A stretch of 12,500 nucleotides of DNA from Chrysomallon squamiferum (Eukaryota; Mollusca; Gastropoda; Neomphalida; Peltospiridae). Positions 1-7,116 of this stretch are shown here, piece after piece; within the stretch, counting starts at the first letter, position 1, and each line of letters opens with the position of its first letter. The stretch lies in assembly GCA_012295275.1 (NCBI GenBank), contig CM022667.1:908943-921442 (forward strand), read 5' to 3'. The translations under genes were made by a program, and so were the position numbers. Under the pieces are notes generated by a model that was not told the origin of the DNA, ran no database searches, and saw nothing but the letters and a program-made list of their open reading frames with translations.

Positions 1-195
1 ATAATATAATATAATATAATATATATATTTCTATTTCAGTTTGACCTGAAGTTATTTTTATTTATGATTAGCATTACAAAGTCATGCATAATTATAAATA
101 TTAATTGATATTATGTTATTTTTATCTATTTTGAACATTTTTGTAATCATTCGTATTTTTATTTTTAAATATTTTTTTAATTATTATTATTGCAG
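1..195 (+). other. RREB1: 3' end of an intron upstream of exon A
   Basis: This is AT-rich non-coding sequence. It begins with a short (ATAAT)n/(AT)n run at about 1-30 and ends in a T-rich tract followed by TTGCAG at 190-195, a good 3' splice site. No coding signal is visible. The intron must be phase 1, because exon A supplies the last two bases of a glycine codon. Confidence 0.8.
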
Positions 196-572
196 GTGAG
201 CGACCGTTCAAGTGCAAGATCTGCAAGATGTCATTCACCACCAACGGCAACATGCATCGTCATTCGCGCATTCACAAGAAGGATGATCTGTCTCTGCAAG
301 GAGTGAAAGGAGGGGGCACTCGCAAAGCCAAAACGAAACTCTTCAGTAAGCCCGAAATTCACCCCGCCCTCTTGCCTCCGCCCAGCCTGCTCCAGGGTGC
401 TGCCCTCGACCAGTTTGGACTCAGCGTAATGAAGCCCAATAACGTCATTCGGAACTTCAAGAACTTCACGCCTGAGAGCTTCACATCAGTGGCTGCGCCC
501 ATGGTTTCGAGCTTGTACAAGGGAGACAACTCTCAGGTGTTTGTGAAGCAGGAGCAGGACGTGCCAGTTAGT
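196..572 (+). CDS. RREB1: Exon A of RREB1-like zinc-finger factor: finger 1 plus linker
   Basis: This internal exon enters in phase 1: the two bases GT complete a Gly codon, then GAG CGA CCG reads as the classic G-E-R-P-F finger linker. Finger 1 (213-275) is C-X2-C-X12-H-X3-H and contains [11 protein letters not shown], a signature I associate with RREB1 and fly hindsight. The remaining ~95 residues are a low-complexity linker with a basic patch (TRKAKTK), a proline stretch and VKQE at the end, which fits the SUMO consensus psi-K-x-E. Reading through the end meets TGA at 588, so the exon must end earlier. AGT|GTATGT at 572/573 gives phase 0 and matches exon B. The expected role is nuclear DNA binding as a transcription factor responding to Ras/MAPK and other signals (family knowledge). 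The upstream exons are outside the window. Confidence 0.85.
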
Positions 573-824
573 GTATGTGTGATTAATTGATAAACAGCGA
601 CTGTTGTAGCAGTAGTTGTTGTAGCAGCAGTAAATAGGAGTAGTGGTAGTGGTAGTACTAGTAGGAGTTTTGGCAACAATAGTGTATGTGTGATTAATTG
701 ATAAACAGCAGTTGTTGTAGCAGCAGTTGTTGTAGTAGTTGCAGCAGTAAATAGGAGTAGTGGTAGTGGTAGTAGTAGTTATAATAGTTGTAGTAGTAAT
801 AGTAGGAGTTTTGGCAACAATAGT
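573..824 (+). repeat. Tandem duplication that copies the exon A 5' splice site
   Basis: Two head-to-tail units are visible, 573-683 (111 bp) and 684-824 (about 141 bp, expanded by extra TAG-type triplets). Each starts GTATGTGTGATTAATTGATA and ends GGAGTTTTGGCAACAATAGT. As a result AGT|GTATGT occurs twice, at 572/573 (used in this model) and at 683/684. The second unit then dissolves into simple TAG repeats. Confidence 0.85.
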
Positions 825-1165
825 GGTAGTATTAGAAGTAGTTGTAGTGGTAGCTGTAGCTGCACTTTTAATAGTAGTAATAGTCAAAGTAAAAGACATA
901 GCAGAGGTGCTGGTAATGGCAATAGAAGGAGTAGTAATAATAGTATTTGTAGTAGTAATTGTGTAGTTGTTAATAATAGTATTAGTAGTGGTGGAAGTAG
1001 CAGTAATAGTAATAATAATAATAGTAGTAGTAGGAGTAGAAATTGGATTTGTTGTAGTTTTAGTAATAGTGATAATAATAGTAGTAGTGAGATGGTAGTA
1101 GCAGTAATAGTAATAGTAATCAGAGTAGTAGTAGTAATAGTAGAAATAATATTATTAATAATAAT
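825..1165 (+). repeat. Imperfect (TAG/TAA)n trinucleotide repeat
   Basis: A long degenerate array of AGT, AAT and GGT triplets keeps three-base periodicity without being pure. It has no coding character: the residue content is almost only Val/Ile or Ser/Asn depending on frame. It is interrupted by a short unique stretch near 865-905. Confidence 0.8.
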
Positions 1166-1318
1166 ACAGTAATCTCCAATAAACCATAAAAATGCATTTG
1201 ATCACACACATCAATGATTTCAAAATTAACAAAGAAACAAAATTAACTTGTAATTTATGTATTTAAATGATTTGTCAAAATGATCACTGACCATTCTTTC
1301 TTTCTTTCTTTCTTGCAG

Positions 1319-2559
1319 CAGGCTCCATCGGTGTCTATGGAGTGTGGAGAAGGAGAGCTGCACTGTCCAGTGTGTAACAAGTCCTTCCTCTGCCAGTCCG
1401 GTCTCGACTCCCACCTCGACACCCACGCAGACTCTCCCATCAGCTGCAGCGCATGCAGCGTGGTCCTGCCCAACCCTCGAAGTCTGGCAGAGCACAAAGC
1501 CAAAGAACACTCGTCATCGAGCGGAGCTGCTCAGCAGAGCCCGGCGAAGCCTGATCCCGAGAACGACAGCAAAGTCTCGTCTGGCTTCTTCGACTTGAAC
1601 TTCGTCAACTTCTCGGTCAGCAAGTTCCCGCTGATCGCCAAGTCGTGGTGCGAGAGGAAACAGTCGCCAGGCCAACAGCGTCTACCACCACTTTGTCTGC
1701 CGGTTCTGCAGCAAGGCCTTCCCGTGCAAGAGTGCGCTCTTCCTGCACATGTTCATCCACAACAGGCAGCAGCTGAGCACCTGTCCCTTCTGCGACTGCG
1801 ATTTCATTGGGGGAGCCATCCTTCACACGCACATGCTGAAGCACATGTCGGACACGGCCATTTCCGAGGCAGCACCCACCATGCCGCACGACATAGGGAA
1901 GGACCACTTCTTGGCCAGCCTGGGCATTGCAGCCAAGAGTAATCTGGAGGCAGTGTCTCAAGTAGACGACGCTCTGTCTGAAAACTCCTGCTGGCTGTCT
2001 AATCTGGAGAAACGAGACAACGTGGAGTATTTCGGTAAGCTTGGACAGTGCTACATTCCAGGAGGTCAGATCGACGTGCAGCAAGGGAGTCCAGCTCTTC
2101 TTGGTGCTGAAACAGGTCCTCTGAATGTGGTTTCATCAGCAGCATCAGCAGCAGCTGAAGGAGGTGGTAAAGAGTTGTTCCTGAAGGACTTCTCCGACTT
2201 CAGAAACATGGTCTATCTTCAAGCAGTAGCCGATGGTCTTCCGAAAGAAGGAATTGTCCCAGTGTGGACCCCGCCCGCTCTGTACCCCAGCTTTGCAGCC
2301 TGTCTATCTGTCCCACAATTCCCTGCCAGTCTTCTGCCCAGTTCCCTGAATCCCGCCAAAGATTCCCTGACCATGGCTGTACCGTCTGGTATCCACGGCG
2401 ACAGTCCGATGCTGACAAGTGACGAAGGTCAGAACGTTGGAAGGGAAGCTGTGATGGATGGGAGTCTGGTGAAGAAAGAGGGAACAGAGATCAGTTCTAA
2501 GGACGTGTTTCCTTGTAAATTCTGTGATATGGTTTTCAGCAACTATCGTGCTCTGAAAG
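1319..2559 (+). CDS. RREB1: Exon B of RREB1-like factor: fingers 2-5 and long linker (contains a one-base frame break)
   Basis: The largest exon enters in phase 0 after a tandem acceptor GCAG|CAG|. Codons run in frame from 1319 (Q-A-P-S-V-S). Finger 2 is at 1364-1426 (C-X2-C-X12-H-X3-H) and finger 3 at 1445-1510 (H-X4-H). A conserved-looking block with D-L-x-F-x-x-F-S-x-x-K-F-P then leads to W-C-E-R near 1646. Between about 1640 and 1671 the coding frame moves by one base. From 1671 it reads A-N-S-V-Y-H-H-F-V-C and gives finger 4 (1698-1760) and finger 5 (1782-1844). A ~220-residue linker follows, with Ala- and Pro-rich parts and VKKE (SUMO-type). Finger 6 begins at 2514 and is cut by the donor AAG|GTAACT at 2559/2560, phase 1. 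Both halves are plainly coding, so this is one exon with a real or artefactual indel. Confidence 0.85.
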
Positions 2560-2607
2560 GTAACTAATTTATGTAAAATAAATATAAATAGATGTGTGTA
2601 TGTTATT

Positions 2608-2612
<5 letters not shown>

Positions 2613-2648
<36 letters not shown>

Positions 2649-2704
2649 TTTATGCATTGAAATGTTAGAATATTGTATACAACCTCAATGTTAAAGGTTT
2701 TTTG

Positions 2705-2780
<76 letters not shown>
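2613..2780 (+). repeat. Two (GT)n microsatellites just inside the donor of intron B-C
   Basis: A (TG)n tract lies at 2613-2647 and a longer (GT)n at 2708-2780, the latter interrupted by GCGA near 2763. They start about 50 and 150 bases downstream of the 5' splice site. GT runs are potential targets of UG-binding splicing factors such as CELF (family knowledge), but any effect here is inference. Confidence 0.9.
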
Positions 2781-3236
2781 TTATATGTGGAGTGTTTTTT
2801 TTATATAATGATGATTTGGATAAAAAAAAACAGTTGTTTAAAGGAAATAATATTTACAACAGTTTAATACAGTGTAATTTTAATCAACTGACATGACAAC
2901 AAAGTTATTAAACATATACATGGAATAAAATAAATTAATGTTGCACTGTAATTTTGACACAGAAAACTATATCATTTGAATATATTTTTAGTTCTGTATC
3001 TGTTAGTTTTATAGTGCTGTTTACAGAAATAAAAATATTTTTAAAAAGATTTACTCATTTTCTCTACTTGTATTGAAATAATAGTTATTATTTCTCTGTC
3101 AAGTACAAATTGTAATTAATTTTCACAGTTTGTTTTATAAGAAGACTATCTTGAAAAGGTTAGGCTTTAAATAGCATTTACAGTAAAGCTTAGATATTCC
3201 GACAGTAAGAAATATTGGAACCACCCTTTGTCAAAT

Positions 3237-3276
3237 GAATAAATAAATAAATAAATAAACAACAACAGAATGCAAC

Positions 3277-3316
<40 letters not shown>

Positions 3317-3330
3317 TAAATAATAATAAT
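3237..3330 (+). repeat. (AATA)n followed by (AAT)n microsatellites
   Basis: An (AATA)n run at about 3237-3259 is followed after a short unique spacer by (AAT)n at 3281-3330. Both are simple sequence with no coding meaning. Confidence 0.9.
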
Positions 3331-3829
3331 TTCATAAAAATAACAAAAAGAACAATTATAATAAAAATAATAACAGTAATAAAATCTAAATAAATAATCA
3401 AAGAGAAAATACAATGTTTTAATATTCTAATACACTTCTGGCTGTTTTCTGTTTGCTCCAAGGAAAACATAGGTAAGTTGTTACATTGTTATACAGTGTT
3501 TGGCTTTGTATTGCGTCAGGTTCATTTTTGTTTGCATATAATTATTTATTTATTCTTGTATTGAACAATAAATGCACATTTAGCATGACTGCATTTTAAA
3601 TTTTATTTTCATGTATTGCAGATGTATTTATTTTGTATTTTTTTCAGTTACATAAAATGTTTTGGTTTTTAGAATAGCAAAATTAGTTAGTTTTTTATTT
3701 TATTAATTTGTTATATATATATATATCTTTGGGTTTTTGTAATATAATTATTTGTGATCATCTCTAACATATGAATGTGTGTACAGTGTATGAATTGGAT
3801 AGATATAAATAGATAGGTATAAATTCAAA

Positions 3830-4320
3830 AACTCCTTCATACACTAAGATATACCCCATAGAACTCATATACCCCTAACAACTCAAATACTCCCTGGCAG
3901 TTCAGTTAATCACTAACAACTCAGATACCTCTTAATAACTCATATATCCCCTAATAACTTATATACCCACTGACAATACTGAAACACACCTAACAACTCA
4001 AATACCCCCTAATAAACTCAAATATCCCATGACAACTCAGATACCCCTAATATCCGAAATACCTCCTGACAACTCTGATTCCTATAATCACTGAAATACC
4101 AACACAGATACCTCTTAACAGCTCAAATACCCCTAACAACCTGAATAACTCAAATACCCCAAACAACTGAAATACCAACACAGATACCTCTTAACAGCTC
4201 AAATACCCCTAACAACCTGAATAACTCAAATACCACAAACAACCCAAATACCAACATACAGATACCTGTTAACAACTCAAATATACTGACAAATCAGATA
4301 ACTCAAATAATTCCTGACAA
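3830..4320 (+). repeat. Degenerate minisatellite with ~20-bp unit (AACTCAAATACCCCTAAC-like)
   Basis: About 25 imperfect copies of a short motif built from CTCAAATACC and CCTAACAA sit in this strand-biased block, which is poor in G. Within it, 4091-4166 and 4167-4242 are near-identical 76-bp copies in tandem, and a third, decayed copy follows to about 4290. This indicates a recent higher-order duplication. The lack of constant repeats with unique spacers argues against CRISPR. Confidence 0.8.
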
Positions 4321-4398
4321 CTTAATAAGAACAAACTCCATGAATAAAATGAATAAACAATAGTTGTTCTAGCATCATGCCTTTACTTTGCATCAAAA

Positions 4399-4443
4399 GA
4401 TATTATTATTATTATTATTATTATTATTTTGTAAAGGAAGAAA
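4399..4443 (+). repeat. (ATT)n microsatellite followed by TTTGTAAAGGAAGA
   Basis: A pure (ATT)n run ends in TTTGTAAAGGAAGA. The same 14-base tail follows the other (ATT)n tract at about 4799-4812, so the two microsatellites appear to belong to copies of one dispersed repeat or to a local duplication. Confidence 0.75.
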
Positions 4444-4706
4444 ACCATATTTATTTATATATGTATGTAATATATTCAGCGTATGATGTATATATTTGTT
4501 ACAACTGTATCATGGTTGCTGGTTTGACTGTTTTGCATTTTATTCAGTGCATTGTGTGTATGAAATTATTCACTGAGAGAAGCATCAGCATGTTAGATCA
4601 CACTGCAGTCACACACACACTTGCATGTCAGCAGTATTTAAACACATTCTAAAACAAGTGTGACTCATTAGCATGGAAAATATCTCCTTGTAGACCTGTC
4701 TAAAGT

Positions 4707-4733
4707 TTATTATTATTATTACTATTATCATTA

Positions 4734-4795
<62 letters not shown>

Positions 4796-4813
4796 TACTT
4801 TGTAAAGGAAGAT
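4707..4813 (+). repeat. Long interrupted (ATT)n microsatellite with the same tail
   Basis: About 90 bases of TTA/ATT triplets have a few ACT and ATC interruptions and end in TTTGTAAAGGAAGA, matching the tail at about 4428-4442. Confidence 0.85.
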
Positions 4814-4877
4814 TACTATATTTCAATTTTAATTTTTAAATTATTTTTGCATGAATGTATAATGTCTATGGGTGTTC

Positions 4878-4898
4878 TGTGTGTGTGTGTGTGTGTGA
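4878..4898 (+). repeat. Short (GT)n microsatellite
   Basis: About ten GT units lie in AT-rich intron sequence. Confidence 0.85.
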
Positions 4899-5199
4899 TA
4901 ATATATTTTTTATTTTTAAAGTTGTTAAAACACAATTTTGTTATAATGCACCTTTTTAGTCATTTTATTTTGTATATGCTTTTATTGTTTTTAATTTCCT
5001 TTCTTTTTTACTTTTTTTTTTTATATAAATGTTTTGGTGTGTTAAGTTAATTTGTTTACCTTTTATAGATTCAGTAAAATTTATTTTTCAAATTATTTTA
5101 AAGCAAAATGAAGTGATCAGTATATATCTGTTACTGTTTGTTTCCAAATAATAAACAACATTTAAACCATTTATCTATCTATTATCTATCTTTTAAAAA

Positions 5200-5516
5200 A
5201 AATTTAACTACAGTTTTATTATTAAATAATACATTTTTATAAAGATTAAAAAACAAGCATTGTTTTAGATTGTCATTTTTTTAGTTTGTCAATTTTTTTT
5301 ACATTATAAATTTAATAAATGTTTTACATTGCAATCATTAATGTATTAGATTGTGTGTGTGTGTGTGTGTGTGAGTGAGTGTGTGTCTCTCTCTCTTTAT
5401 CTCTCTGTCTGTCTCTCATAATTTAAAAATGTTATATTATTTATTCATTGTTTTTTAACTACAGTTTTATATTAAATAATACAATTATGCTATAAAGATT
5501 AAGAAATAAACATTAG
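5200..5516 (+). repeat. Diverged direct repeat pair flanking a (GT)n(CT)n tract
   Basis: The sequence TTTAACTACAGTTTTAT and the ~60 bases after it at 5203-5270 recur in altered form at 5455-5520, sharing TTAAATAATACA and ATAAAGATTAA. Between the copies lies (GT)n at 5354-5382 with (CT)n at 5387-5416. The arrangement could be two copies of an old interspersed element or a local duplication. No transposase or reverse-transcriptase frame is present. Confidence 0.6.
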
Positions 5517-5532
5517 TTATTTATTTATTTGT

Positions 5533-5585
<53 letters not shown>

Positions 5586-5624
5586 TTTTTTTTTTTTTTT
5601 GTTTACTTATTTATTTATTTATAT
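5517..5624 (+). repeat. (TTTA)n block and T-run next to the exon C acceptor
   Basis: Roughly 16 TTTA units are followed by a long T-run and more TTTA, ending within about 12 bases of the exon C 3' splice site. The array therefore occupies the position of the branch point and polypyrimidine tract, and its length variation could alter acceptor strength. Confidence 0.85.
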
Positions 5625-5636
5625 CCCTACCCACAG

Positions 5637-5814
5637 GTCACACTCGCACGCACCTAGGACTGTCCCCTTACAAGTGTAACTTGTGCAACTACTCCAGTGC
5701 TGACAAAAGCACACTGATCCGACATCTGCGCACTCACAATGGCGAGAGGCCGTTTCAGTGTCTGATATGTGAGTTTGCCTTCACCACTAAAGCCAACTGT
5801 GAACGTCACGTCAG
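5637..5814 (+). CDS. RREB1: Exon C of RREB1-like factor: end of finger 6, finger 7, most of finger 8
   Basis: This exon enters in phase 1. The split GGT glycine is followed by H-T-R-T-H, which supplies both zinc-binding histidines of finger 6 begun in exon B. L-G-L-S-P-Y-K links to finger 7 (5675-5737, C-X2-C-X12-H-X3-H, CNLCNYSSADKSTLIRH). The linker N-G-E-R-P-F then leads to finger 8, which starts at Cys 5759 and runs through TTKANCERHV to the donor CAG|GTAAAG at 5814/5815 (phase 2). The ADKSTLIRHLRTH and TTKANCERH strings are close to what I know of RREB1 fingers. The exon is 178 nt and enters and leaves in different phases, so skipping it would shift the frame as well as destroy two fingers and remove a third. 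Confidence 0.9.
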
Positions 5815-6421
5815 GTAAAGACTAAACACTTGTTATTTAAGTTAAAAAACAGATTCAGTTCAGTCTGAGAGTTATAAACTGAAATAAAATTCAGTTCTGT
5901 TCATCATTTTTTTTTTTTTTTGTCTTCAGATGTAATTAAAGTAATTACTCTGAAGTGTAGGTTTGTGTCTGTGTGTGTGTGTGTGCGTGTGTGCGTGTGT
6001 GTGTGTGTGTGTCTGTGTCTATATTTATATGTGTATATGTCTGTATGTTTATGTAGGACATGTGTCTCTGTGCAAATTTGTGTGTGTGTCTATATTTATA
6101 TGTGTATATGTCTGTATGTTTATGTAGGACATGTGTCTCTGTGCAAATTTGTGTGTGTGTCTGTGTCTATATTTATATGTGTATATGTCTGTATGTTTAT
6201 ATAGGCCATGTGTCTCTGTGTAAATTTGTATGTGTGTGTGTGTGTGTCTATATTTATAAGTGTATATTTCTGTATGTTTATGTAGGCTATGTGCCTCTAT
6301 ATAAATTTCTGTTTATGTGTCTTTGTGTCTGTGTATCTCTCTGTCCTTCCACTCACTGCTTAATTAAAAAAAAAAAAAAAAAAAAAATTTAAAAAATAAA
6401 TGCTGTATCCAAAAAAACCAG
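5815..6421 (+). other. RREB1: Intron C-D, phase 2, TG-rich
   Basis: The donor is GTAAAG. The intron holds (GT)n and a four-copy minisatellite, then a 20-plus-base A-run at 6365-6387. It ends TCCAAAAAAACCAG at 6421, which lacks the usual pyrimidine tract. The splice is supported by phase and by completion of finger 8 (R-K-K-H). Confidence 0.8.
5969..6320 (+). repeat. (GT)n followed by four tandem copies of a 71-81 bp unit
   Basis: After (GT)n at 5969-6018, a unit starting CTATATTTATATGTGTATAT occurs at 6019, 6090, 6167 and, slightly diverged, 6248, giving spacings of 71, 77 and 81 bases. Each unit contains TGTTTATGTAGG and TGTGTCTCTGTGCAAATTTG. Length differences come from the internal GT runs. 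The Cys/Val-rich open frames across it are repeat translations. Confidence 0.85.
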
Positions 6422-6819
6422 GAAGAAACACTGCAAAGTGATGAAGAAGGACATCGAGGACTGCATCGGCTACAACAAATACGTCCTCGAGTCTCCCTCC
6501 ATGGTCGACTCCTTCCACTCCCCCGACACCGTCTGCAAGTACTGCGGCATCGACTTCAAGTTCTTCCGAGCACTGAAGCACCACCTGCGCTCCCACAGCA
6601 GCTGCCGCCAGAAGCCATTCCTGTGTCAGAAGTGCGAGGTCGGCTTCTCCACCAAGGCCAACTGCGTGCGACACCTGCAGAAGCAGCACCCAGAGATTTC
6701 CCAGCTTCAGATAGAGAACTGGATCCACGTCAACGAGCCCTCGCTGCTTGACGACACGGACACCTGCTACAGCGACAGCCGAGACTCGCCCAGTCCTACA
6801 GGATCCTCTGACAACACAG
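6422..6819 (+). CDS. RREB1: Exon D of RREB1-like factor: end of finger 8, fingers 9 and 10, acidic Ser tail
   Basis: This exon enters in phase 2 (AG|G gives Arg) and completes finger 8 with K-K-H, so that finger is C-X2-C-X12-H-X4-H. A ~30-residue spacer (D-I-E-D-C-I-G-Y-N-K-Y) follows. Finger 9 is at 6534-6596 (CKYCGIDFKFFRALKHH) and finger 10 at 6624-6689 (STKANCVRHLQKQH, H-X4-H). After it comes I-S-Q-L-Q-I-E-N-W-I-H-V-N, then an Asp/Ser-rich tail ending DSPSPTGSSDNT. The donor ACACAG|GTAATT at 6819/6820 is phase 1. Reading through it reaches TAA within seven codons. Codons here are markedly more GC- and CpG-rich than the surrounding introns. The 3' end of this exon is the first copy of the tandem array described at 6789-7320. 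Confidence 0.9.
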
Positions 6820-6862
6820 GTAATTTAGTACTGATTTTTTAAAAACTCACCCTGTCCTATAG

Positions 6863-6880
6863 GATCTTCTGACAACACAG
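6863..6880 (+). other. RREB1: Candidate microexon, array copy 2
   Basis: CCTATAG|18 nt|GTAATT. Read in the incoming phase 1 it encodes G-S-S-D-N-T and leaves phase 1, so inclusion between D and E would keep the frame. The gap to the exon D donor is only 43 nt, short for a spliced intron, so direct splicing from D to this copy is doubtful. Confidence 0.35.
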
Positions 6881-6973
6881 GTAATTTAGTACTGATATAA
6901 AAAAAAAAAATTTAATCCTACAGAATCCTCTGACAATGCATAACAAAAAAAAAAAAAACTCTTAATCCTACAG

Positions 6974-6991
6974 GATCCTCTGATAATACAG
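6974..6991 (+). other. RREB1: Candidate microexon, array copy 4
   Basis: CCTACAG|18 nt|GTAATA, phase 1 to phase 1, encoding G-S-S-D-N-T with GAT and AAT in place of GAC and AAC. The intron from the exon D donor would be 154 nt, a feasible length. TACTGAT-type branch motifs lie upstream in earlier copies, though the immediately preceding copy has lost this part. Confidence 0.4.
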
Positions 6992-7034
6992 GTAATAATT
7001 TAGTACTGATAAAAAAACACTCTTAATCCTACAG

Positions 7035-7052
7035 GATCCTCTGATAATACAG
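7035..7052 (+). other. RREB1: Candidate microexon, array copy 5
   Basis: CCTACAG|18 nt|GTAACA, phase 1 to phase 1, encoding the same six residues. A TAGTACTGAT branch-like motif lies about 25 nt upstream of the acceptor. Confidence 0.4.
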
Positions 7053-7098
7053 GTAACAATTTATTACTGATTTTTTTAAAACTCACCCAGTCCTACAG

Positions 7099-7116
7099 GA
7101 TCCTCTGACAATACAG
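7099..7116 (+). other. RREB1: Candidate microexon, array copy 6
   Basis: CCCAGTCCTACAG|18 nt|GTAATA, phase 1 to phase 1, same six residues. This copy has the best acceptor context of the array, with TTACTGATTTTTTT upstream and a CCCAGTCC pyrimidine-rich run. Introns of 279 nt to the exon D donor and 561 nt to exon E would flank it. Confidence 0.45.

Larger units (their letters stand above)
573..1318 (+). other. RREB1: Intron A-B, phase 0, trinucleotide-repeat rich
   Basis: The intron opens with GTATGT and ends in (TTTC)n TTGCAG. Most of it (about 593-1160) is an imperfect TAG/TAT/TGG trinucleotide repeat on the + strand. This produces artefactual open frames of poly-Val on + and poly-Thr on -. 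The last 150 bases are ordinary AT-rich sequence with a (TTTC)n pyrimidine tract at 1295-1313 next to the acceptor. Confidence 0.8.
2560..5636 (+). other. RREB1: Intron B-C, phase 1, 3.1 kb, no gene seen
   Basis: This is the longest intron in the window. It starts GTAACT inside the codon for the last residue before the first zinc-binding histidine of finger 6, and ends CCCACCCACAG-like at 5636. It holds (GT)n tracts near the donor, AT-rich unique sequence (2830-3235, 3340-3820), several simple repeats, a CA/CT-rich minisatellite (3830-4320) and a tetranucleotide (TTTA)n block ahead of the acceptor. I saw no coding exon with paired splice sites and no RNA gene. The open frames here are translations of repeats. 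Confidence 0.8.

Noticed and set aside
486-966. Open frames rich in Thr (-) and Val (+)
   Set aside because: They are translations of the TAG/GTA trinucleotide repeat in intron A-B.
1616-1690. A tiny intron as the explanation of the exon B frame break
   Set aside because: Any GT-AG pair here would be only some 20-50 bases long and lacks branch point and pyrimidine tract, while the sequence on both sides reads as continuous conserved protein.
1617-2084. Minus-strand open frame of 155 codons opposite exon B
   Set aside because: It is the antisense shadow of a GC-rich coding exon with intact C2H2 fingers on the + strand and contains no recognisable domain of its own.
3830-4320. CRISPR-like periodic array
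   Set aside because: Repeats are degenerate, short and contiguous with no unique spacers, and the sequence is intronic in a eukaryotic gene.
4377-5050. Small frames with Tyr- or Phe-rich residues in intron B-C
   Set aside because: They have no domain, contain microsatellite translations and lack paired splice sites.
5920-6392. Cys/Val/Tyr-rich frames that look like small cysteine-rich repeat proteins
   Set aside because: They are translations of (GT)n and its 71-81 bp minisatellite inside an intron whose flanking exons splice together cleanly.
6820-6842. Exon D continuing through its donor (N-L-V-L-I-F then stop)
   Set aside because: A good GTAATT donor with the right phase for exon E precedes it, and the extension is intron repeat sequence.
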